DNA from: SLFH01 sp050486265
GTDB lineage: Bacteria; Planctomycetota; Phycisphaerae; Phycisphaerales; UBA1924
Length of the DNA: 64,000 nt
Assembly: GCA_050486265.1 (NCBI GenBank)
Contig: JBJHCY010000015.1
Location: 1-64,000, forward strand
Direction: 5' to 3'
Shown: positions 14,115 through 22,283 of the stretch, piece after piece
Numbering within the stretch: the first letter of the stretch is position 1
How the letters are laid out: the number at the start of each line of letters is the position of its first letter
Program-made: the position numbers and the translations under genes
Notes under the pieces: model-generated
What the model was told of the DNA's origin: nothing
Seen by the model: the letters and a program-made list of their open reading frames with translations, nothing else
The model's database searches: none

Positions 14115-16298
14115 ATGCGGCTACGGACCAAGCTACTCATCCTGCTTCTTCTGATCGCGCTGGCGCCGATCCTGGTGGTCGGGCTGTCCAGCCGTCGCGC
14201 GGCGCTGAGCTTCGGGTCCGGTCTGGCCGAGGAGATCGAGGCGGAGTTGATTTCGCGGGCGCGGGGGGATCTGCGTCGGCGTGTGGCGTCGTACACCGAT
14301 CTCCTGGACAAGGAGAAGAGCCTGGTCGAGACGCTTGTTTTGGCGCAGGCGCGAGAGGCGACGCGGCGTCTGCGCGAGCCCGCCTCTTCGGCGGCGCCGC
14401 CCTCGTTCTGGACGGCCGAAGACATCGACGAGGGGCGTCGGCCGCCGGGGATGGTGGTGTCTGAGTTGATGGTCCGTCGCGACGGTGCGAACGGCGCCGA
14501 GCGTGTGGCGCTGAGCCTGGCCGAGCCGGTGTTCGTGCCTGCGCCGGCGGTCGGTGTTCGCGATGTGGAGGAGGCGGCGCTGCGCGTGCGCCCGCTGATC
14601 GACCTGATGCTCGAGCTTCGGGAGGGTCGGCGGGACCTGGTGCGTCACCAGTTCGTGGCGCTTTCGAGCGGTGTGTACATGTCGTACCCGGCGACGGGCG
14701 GGTACCCCGAGGGGTTCGACGCTCGTGAGACGGCGTGGTACCAGCGCGCGTCGCAGTTTGCCGACGAGACGGTCTGGACGATGCCGGTGATCGACCCTGT
14801 GACGGAAACCGCGGGGATGGTGTGCGTGCGTCCGCTCCGTGACGCCGACGGGGAGCTTCTGGGCGTTTCGGGGATCGAGGTGGCGATCGACGAGGTGCTG
14901 CGTGGCATCCCCGTGGACGACATCTCGCAGGTGCCGGTGTCGCTGCTGATCGGGATCCCTCGCGGCGCGTCGCACTTCGATGAGCGGTTGCGCGTGTTCT
15001 CCAAGACCGAGGAGCGGGGGGACGGGGTGCGGGGGTGGCGCGCGGCCGAGGAGCCGCCGCTGCTTGAGCCGTTCATGCTCGAGGGGCTCGAACGGGCCGA
15101 GGACCGGGATCGCGTGCGTCGGTTGCTGGTGGACATCGAGCGGGCGGCGGAGGGGCGTTCGGTCTCGCTCGTCCGGGAGATCGTGTTCCGGGGCGAGGCG
15201 TCGATGGCGGCGTTCGAGCCGTTCGCGAGCGATCCGAGCTTCTTTTTCATGTTCATCACGCCGACGGAGCCGGTGGTGCGTTCGGCGGTGAACATGCGCG
15301 ACCAGGTGGTGCGCCGGACGGAGACCGAGATGACGGTGATGCTGACGATGACCGTCGGCATCGCGGCTGCGACGATGCTGCTGGCGCTCCTGGCGTCGAG
15401 GACTGTGACGAGGCGAGTGAACGATGTCGCTTCTGCGGCGAGGAAGCTGGCCTCGGGCGATCTGGACGCGACGACGAACATCCGTGGCAACGACGAGATC
15501 GCCGAGCTGGGGGCGGCGTTCAACGAGATGATGCCGAGGCTGCGCGAGCACCTGCGGATGAGCCAGTCGCTGGGCCTGGCGATGGGCGTGCAGCGCGGGC
15601 TGTTGCCGGGGGATTCGCCGGCGATCGAGGGGTTCGACGCGCACGGTCTGAGCCGCTATTGCGACGAGACGGGCGGGGATTACTACGACTTCATCCGCTC
15701 GGGGAGCGGGGCGTGGGCGGTGACGGTTGGCGATGTGAGCGGGCACGGTGTCGCCGCGGCGCTGTTGATGACGACGGCGCGTGCGGTGCTTCGCCGGAGC
15801 GCCGACGCGACGGACTGCCCGCGGGAGATCGTCGAGGACATCAACCGGCACCTGGCTCACGATGTGCGTCTGGGCCACTTCATGACGCTGTTTCTGATGA
15901 TGATCGACCCGGAGGGCGAGGGCGGCGCCCGTCGGCTGCGTTGGGTGAACGCGGGGCACGAATCGGCCATCGTGTACGACCCGGCGGCGGACTCGTTCTG
16001 GGAGCTGACGGGCGGCGGGATCCCGGTGGGGATCGAGCGGGACTGGCCCTACGAAGCGCACGAGTGCGAGTGCCCCGGGCCGGGCGTGGTGATCGTGATC
16101 GGGACCGACGGGATCTGGGAGGCCCGCGATCCCGGCGGCGTGATGTTCGGGCGCGAGGCGTTCAGAGAGCTGATCCGGCGCAACGCTGGGGAGAGCGCCG
16201 AGCGGATCGCGCGGACGATCATCGGCGAGGTGACGAAGTTCTGCCGCGACGCGCCGCGGACCGATGACATCACGCTGGTGGTGCTCAAGCGGGTCTGA
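14115..16298 (+). CDS. Membrane SpoIIE/PP2C-type serine phosphatase with Cache-like sensor and HAMP
   Basis: Protein of 727 residues. TM1 (about 6-24), a large periplasmic sensor (about 30-400, with a Cache-like core including GFDARETAWYQRA and VTETAGMVCVRPLRD), TM2 (about 405-428), a HAMP domain (about 430-482) and a C-terminal SpoIIE/RsbU phosphatase (about 505-727). Metal-binding motifs ETGGDYYDF (about 517), GDVSGHG (about 539), GTDGIWEA (about 663) and DDITLVVL near the end are intact. It likely dephosphorylates a STAS-type anti-sigma antagonist in response to an extracytoplasmic signal. The only STAS protein in the window lies far away, at 41320. Confidence 0.9.
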   Translation: MRLRTKLLILLLLIALAPILVVGLSSRRAALSFGSGLAEEIEAELISRARGDLRRRVASYTDLLDKEKSLVETLVLAQAREATRRLREPASSAAPPSFWTAEDIDEGRRPPGMVVSELMVRRDGANGAERVALSLAEPVFVPAPAVGVRDVEEAALRVRPLIDLMLELREGRRDLVRHQFVALSSGVYMSYPATGGYPEGFDARETAWYQRASQFADETVWTMPVIDPVTETAGMVCVRPLRDADGELLGVSGIEVAIDEVLRGIPVDDISQVPVSLLIGIPRGASHFDERLRVFSKTEERGDGVRGWRAAEEPPLLEPFMLEGLERAEDRDRVRRLLVDIERAAEGRSVSLVREIVFRGEASMAAFEPFASDPSFFFMFITPTEPVVRSAVNMRDQVVRRTETEMTVMLTMTVGIAAATMLLALLASRTVTRRVNDVASAARKLASGDLDATTNIRGNDEIAELGAAFNEMMPRLREHLRMSQSLGLAMGVQRGLLPGDSPAIEGFDAHGLSRYCDETGGDYYDFIRSGSGAWAVTVGDVSGHGVAAALLMTTARAVLRRSADATDCPREIVEDINRHLAHDVRLGHFMTLFLMMIDPEGEGGARRLRWVNAGHESAIVYDPAADSFWELTGGGIPVGIERDWPYEAHECECPGPGVVIVIGTDGIWEARDPGGVMFGREAFRELIRRNAGESAERIARTIIGEVTKFCRDAPRTDDITLVVLKRV

Positions 16299-16427
16299 AC
16301 GAGCGAGGGAGATCCTCGGCCGGAATGCATCCGTTGCGCCCGCGTTTCGATGGCGAACGGCGCATGAGGCCTGCGGACAAGGCGTTGGATGAGGCGTACG
16401 GTCTGTCGCTTTGCGTCTGCCGATTGC

Positions 16428-17150
16428 TCAACGGGCGCGCGAGGCGGACCTGCGCGGGGCCCGCGCGGCGATCGGGGCTTCGGCGACACGGTCGGGGCCG
16501 ACGGCGAAGACGCGGTCGCCCGCTCGGGGCGCGACGCGTTTGCCCCCGGTAAAGACGCCGAAGGCGGGGAGCACGAGCGTGGTCCCTGTGAGCCAGAAAC
16601 ACGCGGCGCGGAGCCTTGAGAAGCCTCCCGAGAGGGTGACGACGGGGTGGATGTGGCCGCAGATGACGCCGTTCTCGGGCGAGGCGGGCTCGCTTGGCTT
16701 GTTTCGACCTTCGTCCTCGGGCGGCTCGTGCATGAGTGTGAACGGCCCGAGCTTGTGCGGCGCGTCGACGCAGACGATCCACGGCGCCGGCGGGTCGCCC
16801 GCGGCCCGGTCGTGGTTGCCTCTGACCAACACGGTCTCGATCGGGCCGGTGCGGGCGGCGAAGGCACGGAAGGCCTCGGCCGCGGCTTCGGTGACGCCCG
16901 CCCTTGCGTGCAGCAGGTCGCCGAGGATGACCAGGCGCCGGGCTTGGGTCGACTCGACGAGCGACGCGAGGCGTTCGAGGTCGTGGGCGGTGCAGGCGTT
17001 GGGCGCCGCGACGCCCGAGGCTCTGAAGGTTTCGGCTTTGCCGAGGTGGATGTCGGCGACGAAGAGCGTGCGCTGCGCCCCCCACCACGCCGCGGGTGCG
17101 GGGAGGAGTTCGAGCGATTCGCCTGCGAACTGGACGGCGTTCTGTTGCAC
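16428..17150 (-). CDS. pdeM: Ligase-associated DNA damage response endonuclease PdeM-like metallophosphoesterase
   Basis: Protein of 240 residues, calcineurin-like phosphoesterase. Metal-ligand motifs in order: VADIHLGK (about 35-42), LGDLLHA (about 75-81), RGNHDR (about 108-113) and CGHIHP (about 162-167). The loop AETFRASGVAAP after motif I is typical of the PdeM family, which normally clusters with an Lhr-like helicase, a ligase and a beta-CASP exonuclease. Those three lie here at 26407-31612. The GTG at 17150 starts where homology begins; an opening to 17384 is repeat-derived. It is probably a single-strand nuclease or phosphodiesterase in DNA repair. Confidence 0.8.
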   Translation of the reverse strand: MQQNAVQFAGESLELLPAPAAWWGAQRTLFVADIHLGKAETFRASGVAAPNACTAHDLERLASLVESTQARRLVILGDLLHARAGVTEAAAEAFRAFAARTGPIETVLVRGNHDRAAGDPPAPWIVCVDAPHKLGPFTLMHEPPEDEGRNKPSEPASPENGVICGHIHPVVTLSGGFSRLRAACFWLTGTTLVLPAFGVFTGGKRVAPRAGDRVFAVGPDRVAEAPIAARAPRRSASRAR

Positions 17151-17159
17151 CTGAGGCGG

Positions 17160-17360
17160 ACTGTACCACGGGTCGGGCGCGGGCGCTGGGAGCTGGGAGC
17201 GGGGCGCGGGGGTGGTTTCGGCCTGCGGCCGAGGCTGACTGCAGAGCTTGGCTTTCAGGGATTGATTGAAATGTTGGAAAGTCAAAGACAACCCGCGGCC
17301 GAAGGCCGCTGCCACACCCAGCGCCCCACGCCCCACTCCCTGCGCCCCTGATTCCCGATT
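17160..17360. repeat. G-run/C-run minisatellite pair with palindromes upstream of pdeM
   Basis: A G-run block (about 17169-17213, GGGAGC/GGGCGC units) and a C-run block (about 17311-17350, GCCCCAC-type units) face each other in inverted orientation. Between them are palindromes TCGGCC-TGC-GGCCGA (17218-17232) and GCGGCC-GAA-GGCCGC (17295-17309). The style matches the repeats that flank the gene at 56784. No coding is seen in the 17151-17418 gap. Confidence 0.5.
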
Positions 17361-17418
17361 CTCAGCGGCAGTCGACGCCTCCAAGAGCTTGGCCGTGCGA
17401 TCGTCTTGATCGGTGTTC

Positions 17419-19044
17419 TCAGGCGGCCTTGAGGTCTGTGCTCAGGTCGCGGGCCTCCCCCACCATCTGGTCGTATCTGGCGAAGTCGAGCGAGAGGAAG
17501 GGGTCGACGAGGCTGGGGTCGAACTGGGAGCCCGAGCAGCGTCGGAACTCTTCGAGGACCTTGTCGCGGCTCATCGCTGGGCGATAGGCGCGGGTGGAGC
17601 TCATGGCGTCGAAGGTGTCGGCGAGGGCCATGATGCGTGCGGAGAGGGGGATGTCTTCGCCGGCGAGGCCGGTGGGGTAGCCCCGCCCGTCCCAGCGTTC
17701 GTGGTGGTGGAGGACGGCGGGGAGCACATCGTCGAACTGCGGGAGGTCGCGGAGGATGCGGTGGCCGATCTCGGGGTGACGCTTGATGGCGTCGAACTCC
17801 TCGTCGGTGAGGCGGCTGGTCTTGCCGAGGATGTGCTCGGGGATGCCGATCTTCCCGATGTCGTGGACGAGGCCTGCGATGTGGATGCGTTCGACGGTTC
17901 GCGGATCGAGCCCGACTTTGCGCGCCAGGCAGGCGGAGAGGTGGGCGACGCGAGCGGAGTGGCCGCAGGTGTAGGGGTCTTTGGCGTCGATCGATGCGGA
18001 GAGCGCCTTGAGCATGCCGACAAAGAGCGCCTTCTGCTCGCGGTAGAGTTCGGCGTTTTCGAGGAACGGTCCGAGGTATCCGGCGGCGGCCTCGATGAGG
18101 TGTGTGTCGTAGGTGGAGACCTGGGGGTCGTTGCCGCCCTTTTCGCCGGCGAGGAGCCAGCCGATGGGGCCCTGCTCTCGCAGGACGGGCTGGACGACGA
18201 CCTGTGGCCCGCCGTCGGGCTCGAAGCCCTCGACATCCGAGCAGATGGTCAGCGTGTCGGGCATGCCGAGCTTTTCGATGAGTGCGCGTGAGGCCTTCTC
18301 GATCTCTGGGAACGACATGGTCGGCCTGCCGGCGGAGAACGAGTCTCGTCGGGTGGGCACGCCCTCGTGCACGCCTTCGGGGAAGACGAGCATCGCCCAG
18401 GCGAACTCGGCGGCTTCGTGGAGCCGTTCGAGCGAGGCCTGGAGGAAGGTCTCGGGCTCGTCGAGCTCGTTCATCGAGCGTCCGAGTGCGTAGAGGAGGT
18501 CGATGGTCTCGTAGGCGTTGCCGAGGCGGTCGGTGAAGGTCTCGACGGCCTCTTCGTGCTCGGCGATGGCGCGCTGGTCTTCGTACATCCAGCGGAGCAT
18601 CTGGAGCAGGCGCGCGCAGGAGTCTTTGTCGTGGTTGGCCCACGAGCGCATGACGCGTCTGACGGCGGCGCTCTGGAGCTGGGCGGCCTTGCACATCTCC
18701 TCGAACTCGGGCTGCTGGAGGCCCTCTGGCCCGAAGGCGAGGGCGACGGTGTAGCCGACGAGCCTGCGCCGGCGGCGCTCGGCGAGGGGGAGGAGCCAGC
18801 AGCCGGTGAAGAGCTCGTGGAGATCGGGCTCGCGGTCGCCGTCCCACTGGCTGGTGGTCGAGGCGATGCGACGCCCGAGGGGCCCTGCGCGGAGCCAGAG
18901 GCCGAGGAGACCGTCGCCGAAGGGCTCTTCGAGGATGAGTCCCGCGGCGTTGGTCCGCCAGACGGCCAGACCAAGCTCCGAGCACCGGGTGCGTACGCGC
19001 TGACCCGGGTCCTTTTTGCTGCCGAGTTGGAACGGACCGGTCAC
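17419..19044 (-). CDS. HD-GYP domain protein with GAF-like region (putative c-di-GMP phosphodiesterase)
   Basis: Protein of 541 residues. The first 160 residues are not recognised. A GAF-like sensor follows (about 165-335), then an HD-GYP domain (about 345-535) with GHSARVAHL, HDIGKIGIPEH (about 390), HHHERWDGRGYP and DTFDAMSSTRAYRP. The catalytic HD and GYP signatures are intact, so hydrolysis of cyclic di-GMP is likely. The GTG start at 19044 overlaps the stop of the upstream response regulator by 4 nt, so the receiver is encoded separately. An upstream frame to 19515 is a shadow of the regulator. Confidence 0.88.
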   Translation of the reverse strand: MTGPFQLGSKKDPGQRVRTRCSELGLAVWRTNAAGLILEEPFGDGLLGLWLRAGPLGRRIASTTSQWDGDREPDLHELFTGCWLLPLAERRRRRLVGYTVALAFGPEGLQQPEFEEMCKAAQLQSAAVRRVMRSWANHDKDSCARLLQMLRWMYEDQRAIAEHEEAVETFTDRLGNAYETIDLLYALGRSMNELDEPETFLQASLERLHEAAEFAWAMLVFPEGVHEGVPTRRDSFSAGRPTMSFPEIEKASRALIEKLGMPDTLTICSDVEGFEPDGGPQVVVQPVLREQGPIGWLLAGEKGGNDPQVSTYDTHLIEAAAGYLGPFLENAELYREQKALFVGMLKALSASIDAKDPYTCGHSARVAHLSACLARKVGLDPRTVERIHIAGLVHDIGKIGIPEHILGKTSRLTDEEFDAIKRHPEIGHRILRDLPQFDDVLPAVLHHHERWDGRGYPTGLAGEDIPLSARIMALADTFDAMSSTRAYRPAMSRDKVLEEFRRCSGSQFDPSLVDPFLSLDFARYDQMVGEARDLSTDLKAA

Positions 19045-19442
19045 GCGACCTCCCTGAGCGATGCGCCCGGGCCGGCGCGGTCGGCCAGGAGACTCTCCAG
19101 AAGGCTGACGACGCGTCGGACGCTGAAGGGCTTGGGGAGGACGGCGGCGATGTTGAGACGGTCGGCCTTGTCGGCTTCGAGGACATAGCCCCGGGCGGTG
19201 AGCATGATGATGGGGATTTCGGCGGTGGGCGTGTAGCCGCGGAGGAGTTCGACGAACTCTGCGCCGTTCATGTAGGGCATCTGGAGGTCGGTGATGACGG
19301 CGTCGGGCGTGCGTTCCTGCGCGATGAGCCAGGCTTCCTCGCCGTCGTGGGCGACCTCGACTTCGAGTCCGTTCTGTTCGAGCTTTCGCGCGAGCAGGCT
19401 GGTGATATGGACTTCGTCGTCGGCCAGGAGAATGCGTGTCAT
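19041..19442 (-). CDS. Stand-alone response regulator receiver (CheY-like)
   Basis: Protein of 133 residues, a receiver domain only. Acidic pocket D8/D9, phosphoacceptor D52 in AVITDLQMP, Thr in MLTARG and Lys in LPKPF are all present. No output domain is present; GTGA coupling to the HD-GYP gene suggests that protein is its effector. ATG at 19442 starts the canonical MTRILLADDE. No cognate kinase is adjacent. Confidence 0.9.
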   Translation of the reverse strand: MTRILLADDEVHITSLLARKLEQNGLEVEVAHDGEEAWLIAQERTPDAVITDLQMPYMNGAEFVELLRGYTPTAEIPIIMLTARGYVLEADKADRLNIAAVLPKPFSVRRVVSLLESLLADRAGPGASLREVA

Positions 19443-19544
19443 GGCCACCTCGTGCTGGGGGCTTGGAATAACGGCTTGCTCTGCCCCCACGGTCGTCGGG
19501 CGGGGAGACGCCCAAGCCAACATCGGCCGCAAGGGAGCCTCCCT

Positions 19545-19835
19545 TCAGCCTGACGCCCCCCGATCGGACCGGAAGTTTCTGCGGCCGATGATCGTTGTAC
19601 GGATGATGACGGCGGCGTCGGCGGCGTCCAAGGCCATGGCCGGGCGACCGGCCGACCGGGCGACATCCCGCTCGATCCAGGCGGCGTCGATGGCGGCGTG
19701 GTCCTCGGGAACGGCGGGTGGGCAGCCGTCGAGCCGCACCGTGATCAGGCGGACCCGTTCTCTGAGCCGACGGCGTCCGCCGGGCGGGATGGCCGGGCCG
19801 CGTCGAGTGTTTCTGGGTTCGATGAAGTCTCGCAT
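19545..19835 (-). CDS. Hypothetical small basic protein
   Basis: Possible 96-residue protein. It is basic and Arg-rich, with a central acidic patch (PEDHAAIDAAWIERD) and an Ile-rich segment AAVIIRTTII. The upstream GGAAAGGGG is a fair ribosome binding site for the ATG at 19835. No family is recognised. It could be a chance frame in GC-rich DNA, so it is listed at low confidence. Confidence 0.3.
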   Translation of the reverse strand: MRDFIEPRNTRRGPAIPPGGRRRLRERVRLITVRLDGCPPAVPEDHAAIDAAWIERDVARSAGRPAMALDAADAAVIIRTTIIGRRNFRSDRGASG

Positions 19836-20150
19836 CCTTGCTGACCCCTTTCCGATTCGTTCCCCCGCTTGTGCAGATCGGCGTCCGGAATGGCGTTCTC
19901 TTGTCGATGGGGCCGGACGCCAGCCCGGGGCTTCCGATTGGGTATTTTGGAGCCCCCGTAATGGAGTAAGGTTCCGCTTATCCGGCCGCAAGCGTTTGGC
20001 GTGGGCGTGTTGCGTGGCGGGCGGCTGGATCCGGCGGGACTCACGCACCGGGGGCCCATAAACTGCCCCTCCGGAGGGGCCAATGGAGGCCCGGCGGCAA
20101 CGAAAGAACGACAGCGTGCGGGCTCGGCCCCGCCGATCGAGGAGACCGTG
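19836..20150. other. Aldolase upstream region
   Basis: No gene is supported. The region holds TAAACT at 20059-20064, which may be a -10, immediately followed by a perfect 16-nt palindrome (20065-20080). The leader of the aldolase mRNA would begin here. Confidence 0.4.
20065..20080. promoter_or_regulatory. Perfect palindrome GCCCCTCCGGAGGGGC upstream of aldolase
   Basis: A 16-nt perfect inverted repeat lies 71 nt before the aldolase start and directly after a -10-like TAAACT. Its position fits an operator at the transcription start or a leader hairpin. The bound factor is unknown. Confidence 0.4.
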
Positions 20151-21251
20151 ATGCCCGACCTGACGATCAATGTCCGCGAAGTGCTCGGCAAGGACGCCGA
20201 CCATCTGCTGGGGCACGAGAGCCGCACGATTTCGAAGTCGGCGATGTACCTGCCGGGGCCGGACTTTGTCGATCGCGTGGTCTCGCAGACCGACCGGAAC
20301 CCGGCGGTGCTGCGGAACTACCAGCAGATCCTCAACACCGGGCGTCTGGGGGGGACGGGGTTCGTGTCGATCCTGCCGGTCGACCAGGGCGTCGAGCACT
20401 CGGCCGGGGCGAGCTTCGCCCCCAACCCCGAGTACTTCGATCCCGAGCGGATCGTCGAGCTGGCGATCGAGGGCGGGTGCAACGCGGTGGCAAGCACCTA
20501 CGGCGTGCTGGGCGCCGTGGCGCGCAAGTACGCCCACAAGATCCCGTTCCTCGTGAAGTTCAACCACAACGAGCTTCTAACTTACCCGAACCAGTTCAAG
20601 CAGATCCCGTTCGGGAACATCCGCCAGTGCTACGAGATGGGGGCGGTCGCGGTCGGGGCGACGATCTACTTCGGCTCCGAGCACTCGACCGAGCAGATCC
20701 AGTATGTGTCGGAGATGTTCGCCGAGGCGCACGCGTACGGGATGGTGTGCGTGTTGTGGTGCTACCTGCGCAACAACGCGTTCAAGGTCGGGGGGACGGA
20801 CTACCACACCTCGACGGACCTCTCCAGCCAGGCCAACCACCTCGGCGCGACGATCCAGGCGGATATCCTCAAGCAGAAGCTGCCGACCAACAACGGCGGG
20901 TACAAGGCGCTCAACTCGGGCGACTCGTCGTACGGCAAGTTCCGCACCGAGGTGTACACGAAGCTCTCGGGCTCGGACGAGAACGGCAAGGGCGGGCACG
21001 AGATCGACCTGTGCCGTTATCAGGTCGCCAACGGGTACATGGGTCGGGTGCCGCTGATCAACTCCGGCGGCGAGAGCAAGGGCGAGAGCGACCTGCAGGA
21101 CGCGGTGCGGACGGCGGTGGTCAACAAGCGCGCCGGCGGGATGGGCCTGATCTCAGGACGCAAGGCGTTCCAGCGCCCGATGAAGGACGGCGTGAAACTG
21201 CTGCACGCGATCCAGGATGTGTACCTGGATGAAGGCGTGTCGTTCGCGTAG
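20151..21251 (+). CDS. fbaB: Class I fructose-bisphosphate aldolase (DhnA/FbaB type)
   Basis: Protein of 366 residues. It cleaves fructose-1,6-bisphosphate to dihydroxyacetone phosphate and glyceraldehyde-3-phosphate via a Schiff-base lysine. SILPVDQGVEHSAGASFAPN (about 74-93), IPFLVKFNHNELL (about 131-143), GATIYFGSEHS and LINSGGESKGESD (about 300-312) follow the archaeal-type class I aldolase pattern. The ATG at 20151 follows GAGGAG at good spacing; an in-frame extension upstream is not conserved. Cytosolic glycolysis and gluconeogenesis. Confidence 0.9.
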   Translation: MPDLTINVREVLGKDADHLLGHESRTISKSAMYLPGPDFVDRVVSQTDRNPAVLRNYQQILNTGRLGGTGFVSILPVDQGVEHSAGASFAPNPEYFDPERIVELAIEGGCNAVASTYGVLGAVARKYAHKIPFLVKFNHNELLTYPNQFKQIPFGNIRQCYEMGAVAVGATIYFGSEHSTEQIQYVSEMFAEAHAYGMVCVLWCYLRNNAFKVGGTDYHTSTDLSSQANHLGATIQADILKQKLPTNNGGYKALNSGDSSYGKFRTEVYTKLSGSDENGKGGHEIDLCRYQVANGYMGRVPLINSGGESKGESDLQDAVRTAVVNKRAGGMGLISGRKAFQRPMKDGVKLLHAIQDVYLDEGVSFA

Positions 21252-21278
21252 GTCTGCGGGAGAAGTTAGATCTGCAGC

Positions 21279-21306
21279 ACTGGCGGCTTGTCCGCCAGTG
21301 TTTTTG
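21279..21306 (+). terminator. Intrinsic terminator made from the CACTGGCGG palindrome, copy 2
   Basis: Arms CACTGGCGG (21279-21287) and CCGCCAGTG (21293-21301) are followed immediately by TTTTTG, 27 nt after the aldolase stop. The arms are identical to those at 1115-1137, so a dispersed palindrome seems to serve as the terminator of this gene. Confidence 0.65.
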
Positions 21307-21338
21307 TGCGGGGGCTTCGTTCTGGAAGCGGGTGAGGA

Positions 21339-21665
21339 TCAGGCCGCGTCGATGAAGCGGATGTCGAGCCTCTTGCCGAGGGCGGCGGCAATGCGTCGGA
21401 GCATGTTGAGCGTGTGGCCCTCGTAGTCCGCGCTTTCCAGCCGGGAGATGACGGACTGGTCGGAGCCGATCCGCTCGGCGAGCTCCTTCTGCGTCAGACC
21501 GGCGGCGGTCCGCGCGTCGTAGATGAGCTGGCCGATGACGGCGTCTTCGAACGCTTTGTCGGCGGCCGCCCGTCTTGCGGGGTCATCACCGACGAGAACG
21601 CGACCGAGGATTTCGACGGCGTCAGAGGATACCTTGTGCCGAGAATTCTCGGTAGCTTCGTTCAT
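21339..21665 (-). CDS. XRE-family HTH protein, HigA-type antitoxin-like
   Basis: Protein of 108 residues. The C-terminal half is a Cro/CI helix-turn-helix: LIYDARTAAGLTQKELAERI, then SDQSVISRLESADYEGHTL and LRRIAAALGKRLDIRF. That ending is typical of antitoxins paired with RelE/HigB toxins. No toxin-like gene is adjacent: the upstream gene at 21784 does not resemble RelE. It may be a solitary regulator or the remnant of a pair. It sits at the edge of a lower-GC patch. Confidence 0.75.
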   Translation of the reverse strand: MNEATENSRHKVSSDAVEILGRVLVGDDPARRAAADKAFEDAVIGQLIYDARTAAGLTQKELAERIGSDQSVISRLESADYEGHTLNMLRRIAAALGKRLDIRFIDAA

Positions 21666-21783
21666 GAAGATACCCTATCGATCATTGAAGTGGGCAACAG
21701 GGAGATCGGATGCAGAGTATGCGCCTGAGAGTGGCGTGCGAGCGGGAATGCCTTGCGAATCACTAATGGAGAGCGGTTTATGG

Positions 21784-22227
21784 TTATGGCTTGGACGGAT
21801 CGCCTAAATTATAACTCTCTAGTATCTGATCTAGATCGCCGCTAGGCCAGTGCGGAACGGTCGACTTCTGGAGCTTTGCTGGAACTAGCCAAGCCGGATA
21901 CCGGCCAGCATTTGGCCCAGAATCGTACGGCTCTCCGATCACATAGTGGTAGACATTAATATCTGGCTCACCCGGCTTTGGCTTTGGCTCGTGCTTGACC
22001 CATTCAATAGCAGCTGGCCAGCAGCTGTCCGTCTGAGAGGGCAAGAATCCCGAAGTCATTACGCCAATTGTCTTGCTTGCATCTCCAAGAAATGATCGAA
22101 TTGAGGCCGCGTCGCTATTACTCAAGTCTTGGACTTTGCCCAGCCCATACTTGCCAACCATCCTGCCGAAGCTGGCTTGGCTCAAGCAAAAGCTCGGTGA
22201 TCCCAGCTTTGATCTCTTTAAGGCCAT
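21784..22227 (-). CDS. Hypothetical protein in low-GC patch
   Basis: Protein of 147 residues with no recognised family. It is soluble, with a Lys/Pro run (HEPKPKPGEPD, about 81-91) and an aromatic segment NVYHYVIGEPYD. A strong AGAGGAG ribosome binding site precedes the ATG at 22227. Base composition is far lower in GC than flanking genes and codon use includes TTA and ATA, which points to recent acquisition. Upstream of and co-oriented with the XRE gene, 118 nt apart. Confidence 0.6.
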   Translation of the reverse strand: MALKRSKLGSPSFCLSQASFGRMVGKYGLGKVQDLSNSDAASIRSFLGDASKTIGVMTSGFLPSQTDSCWPAAIEWVKHEPKPKPGEPDINVYHYVIGEPYDSGPNAGRYPAWLVPAKLQKSTVPHWPSGDLDQILESYNLGDPSKP

Positions 22228-22283
22228 CGCAGATCTCCTCTAACAGCACATGTGAGCACCTTAGTTTATACACCAAGAGCCAT

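Noticed and set aside
21666..21783. Search for a RelE/HigB-type toxin next to the XRE gene
   Set aside because: Neither the 118-nt gap nor the next gene shows a RelE-like sequence, so no toxin-antitoxin pair is claimed.
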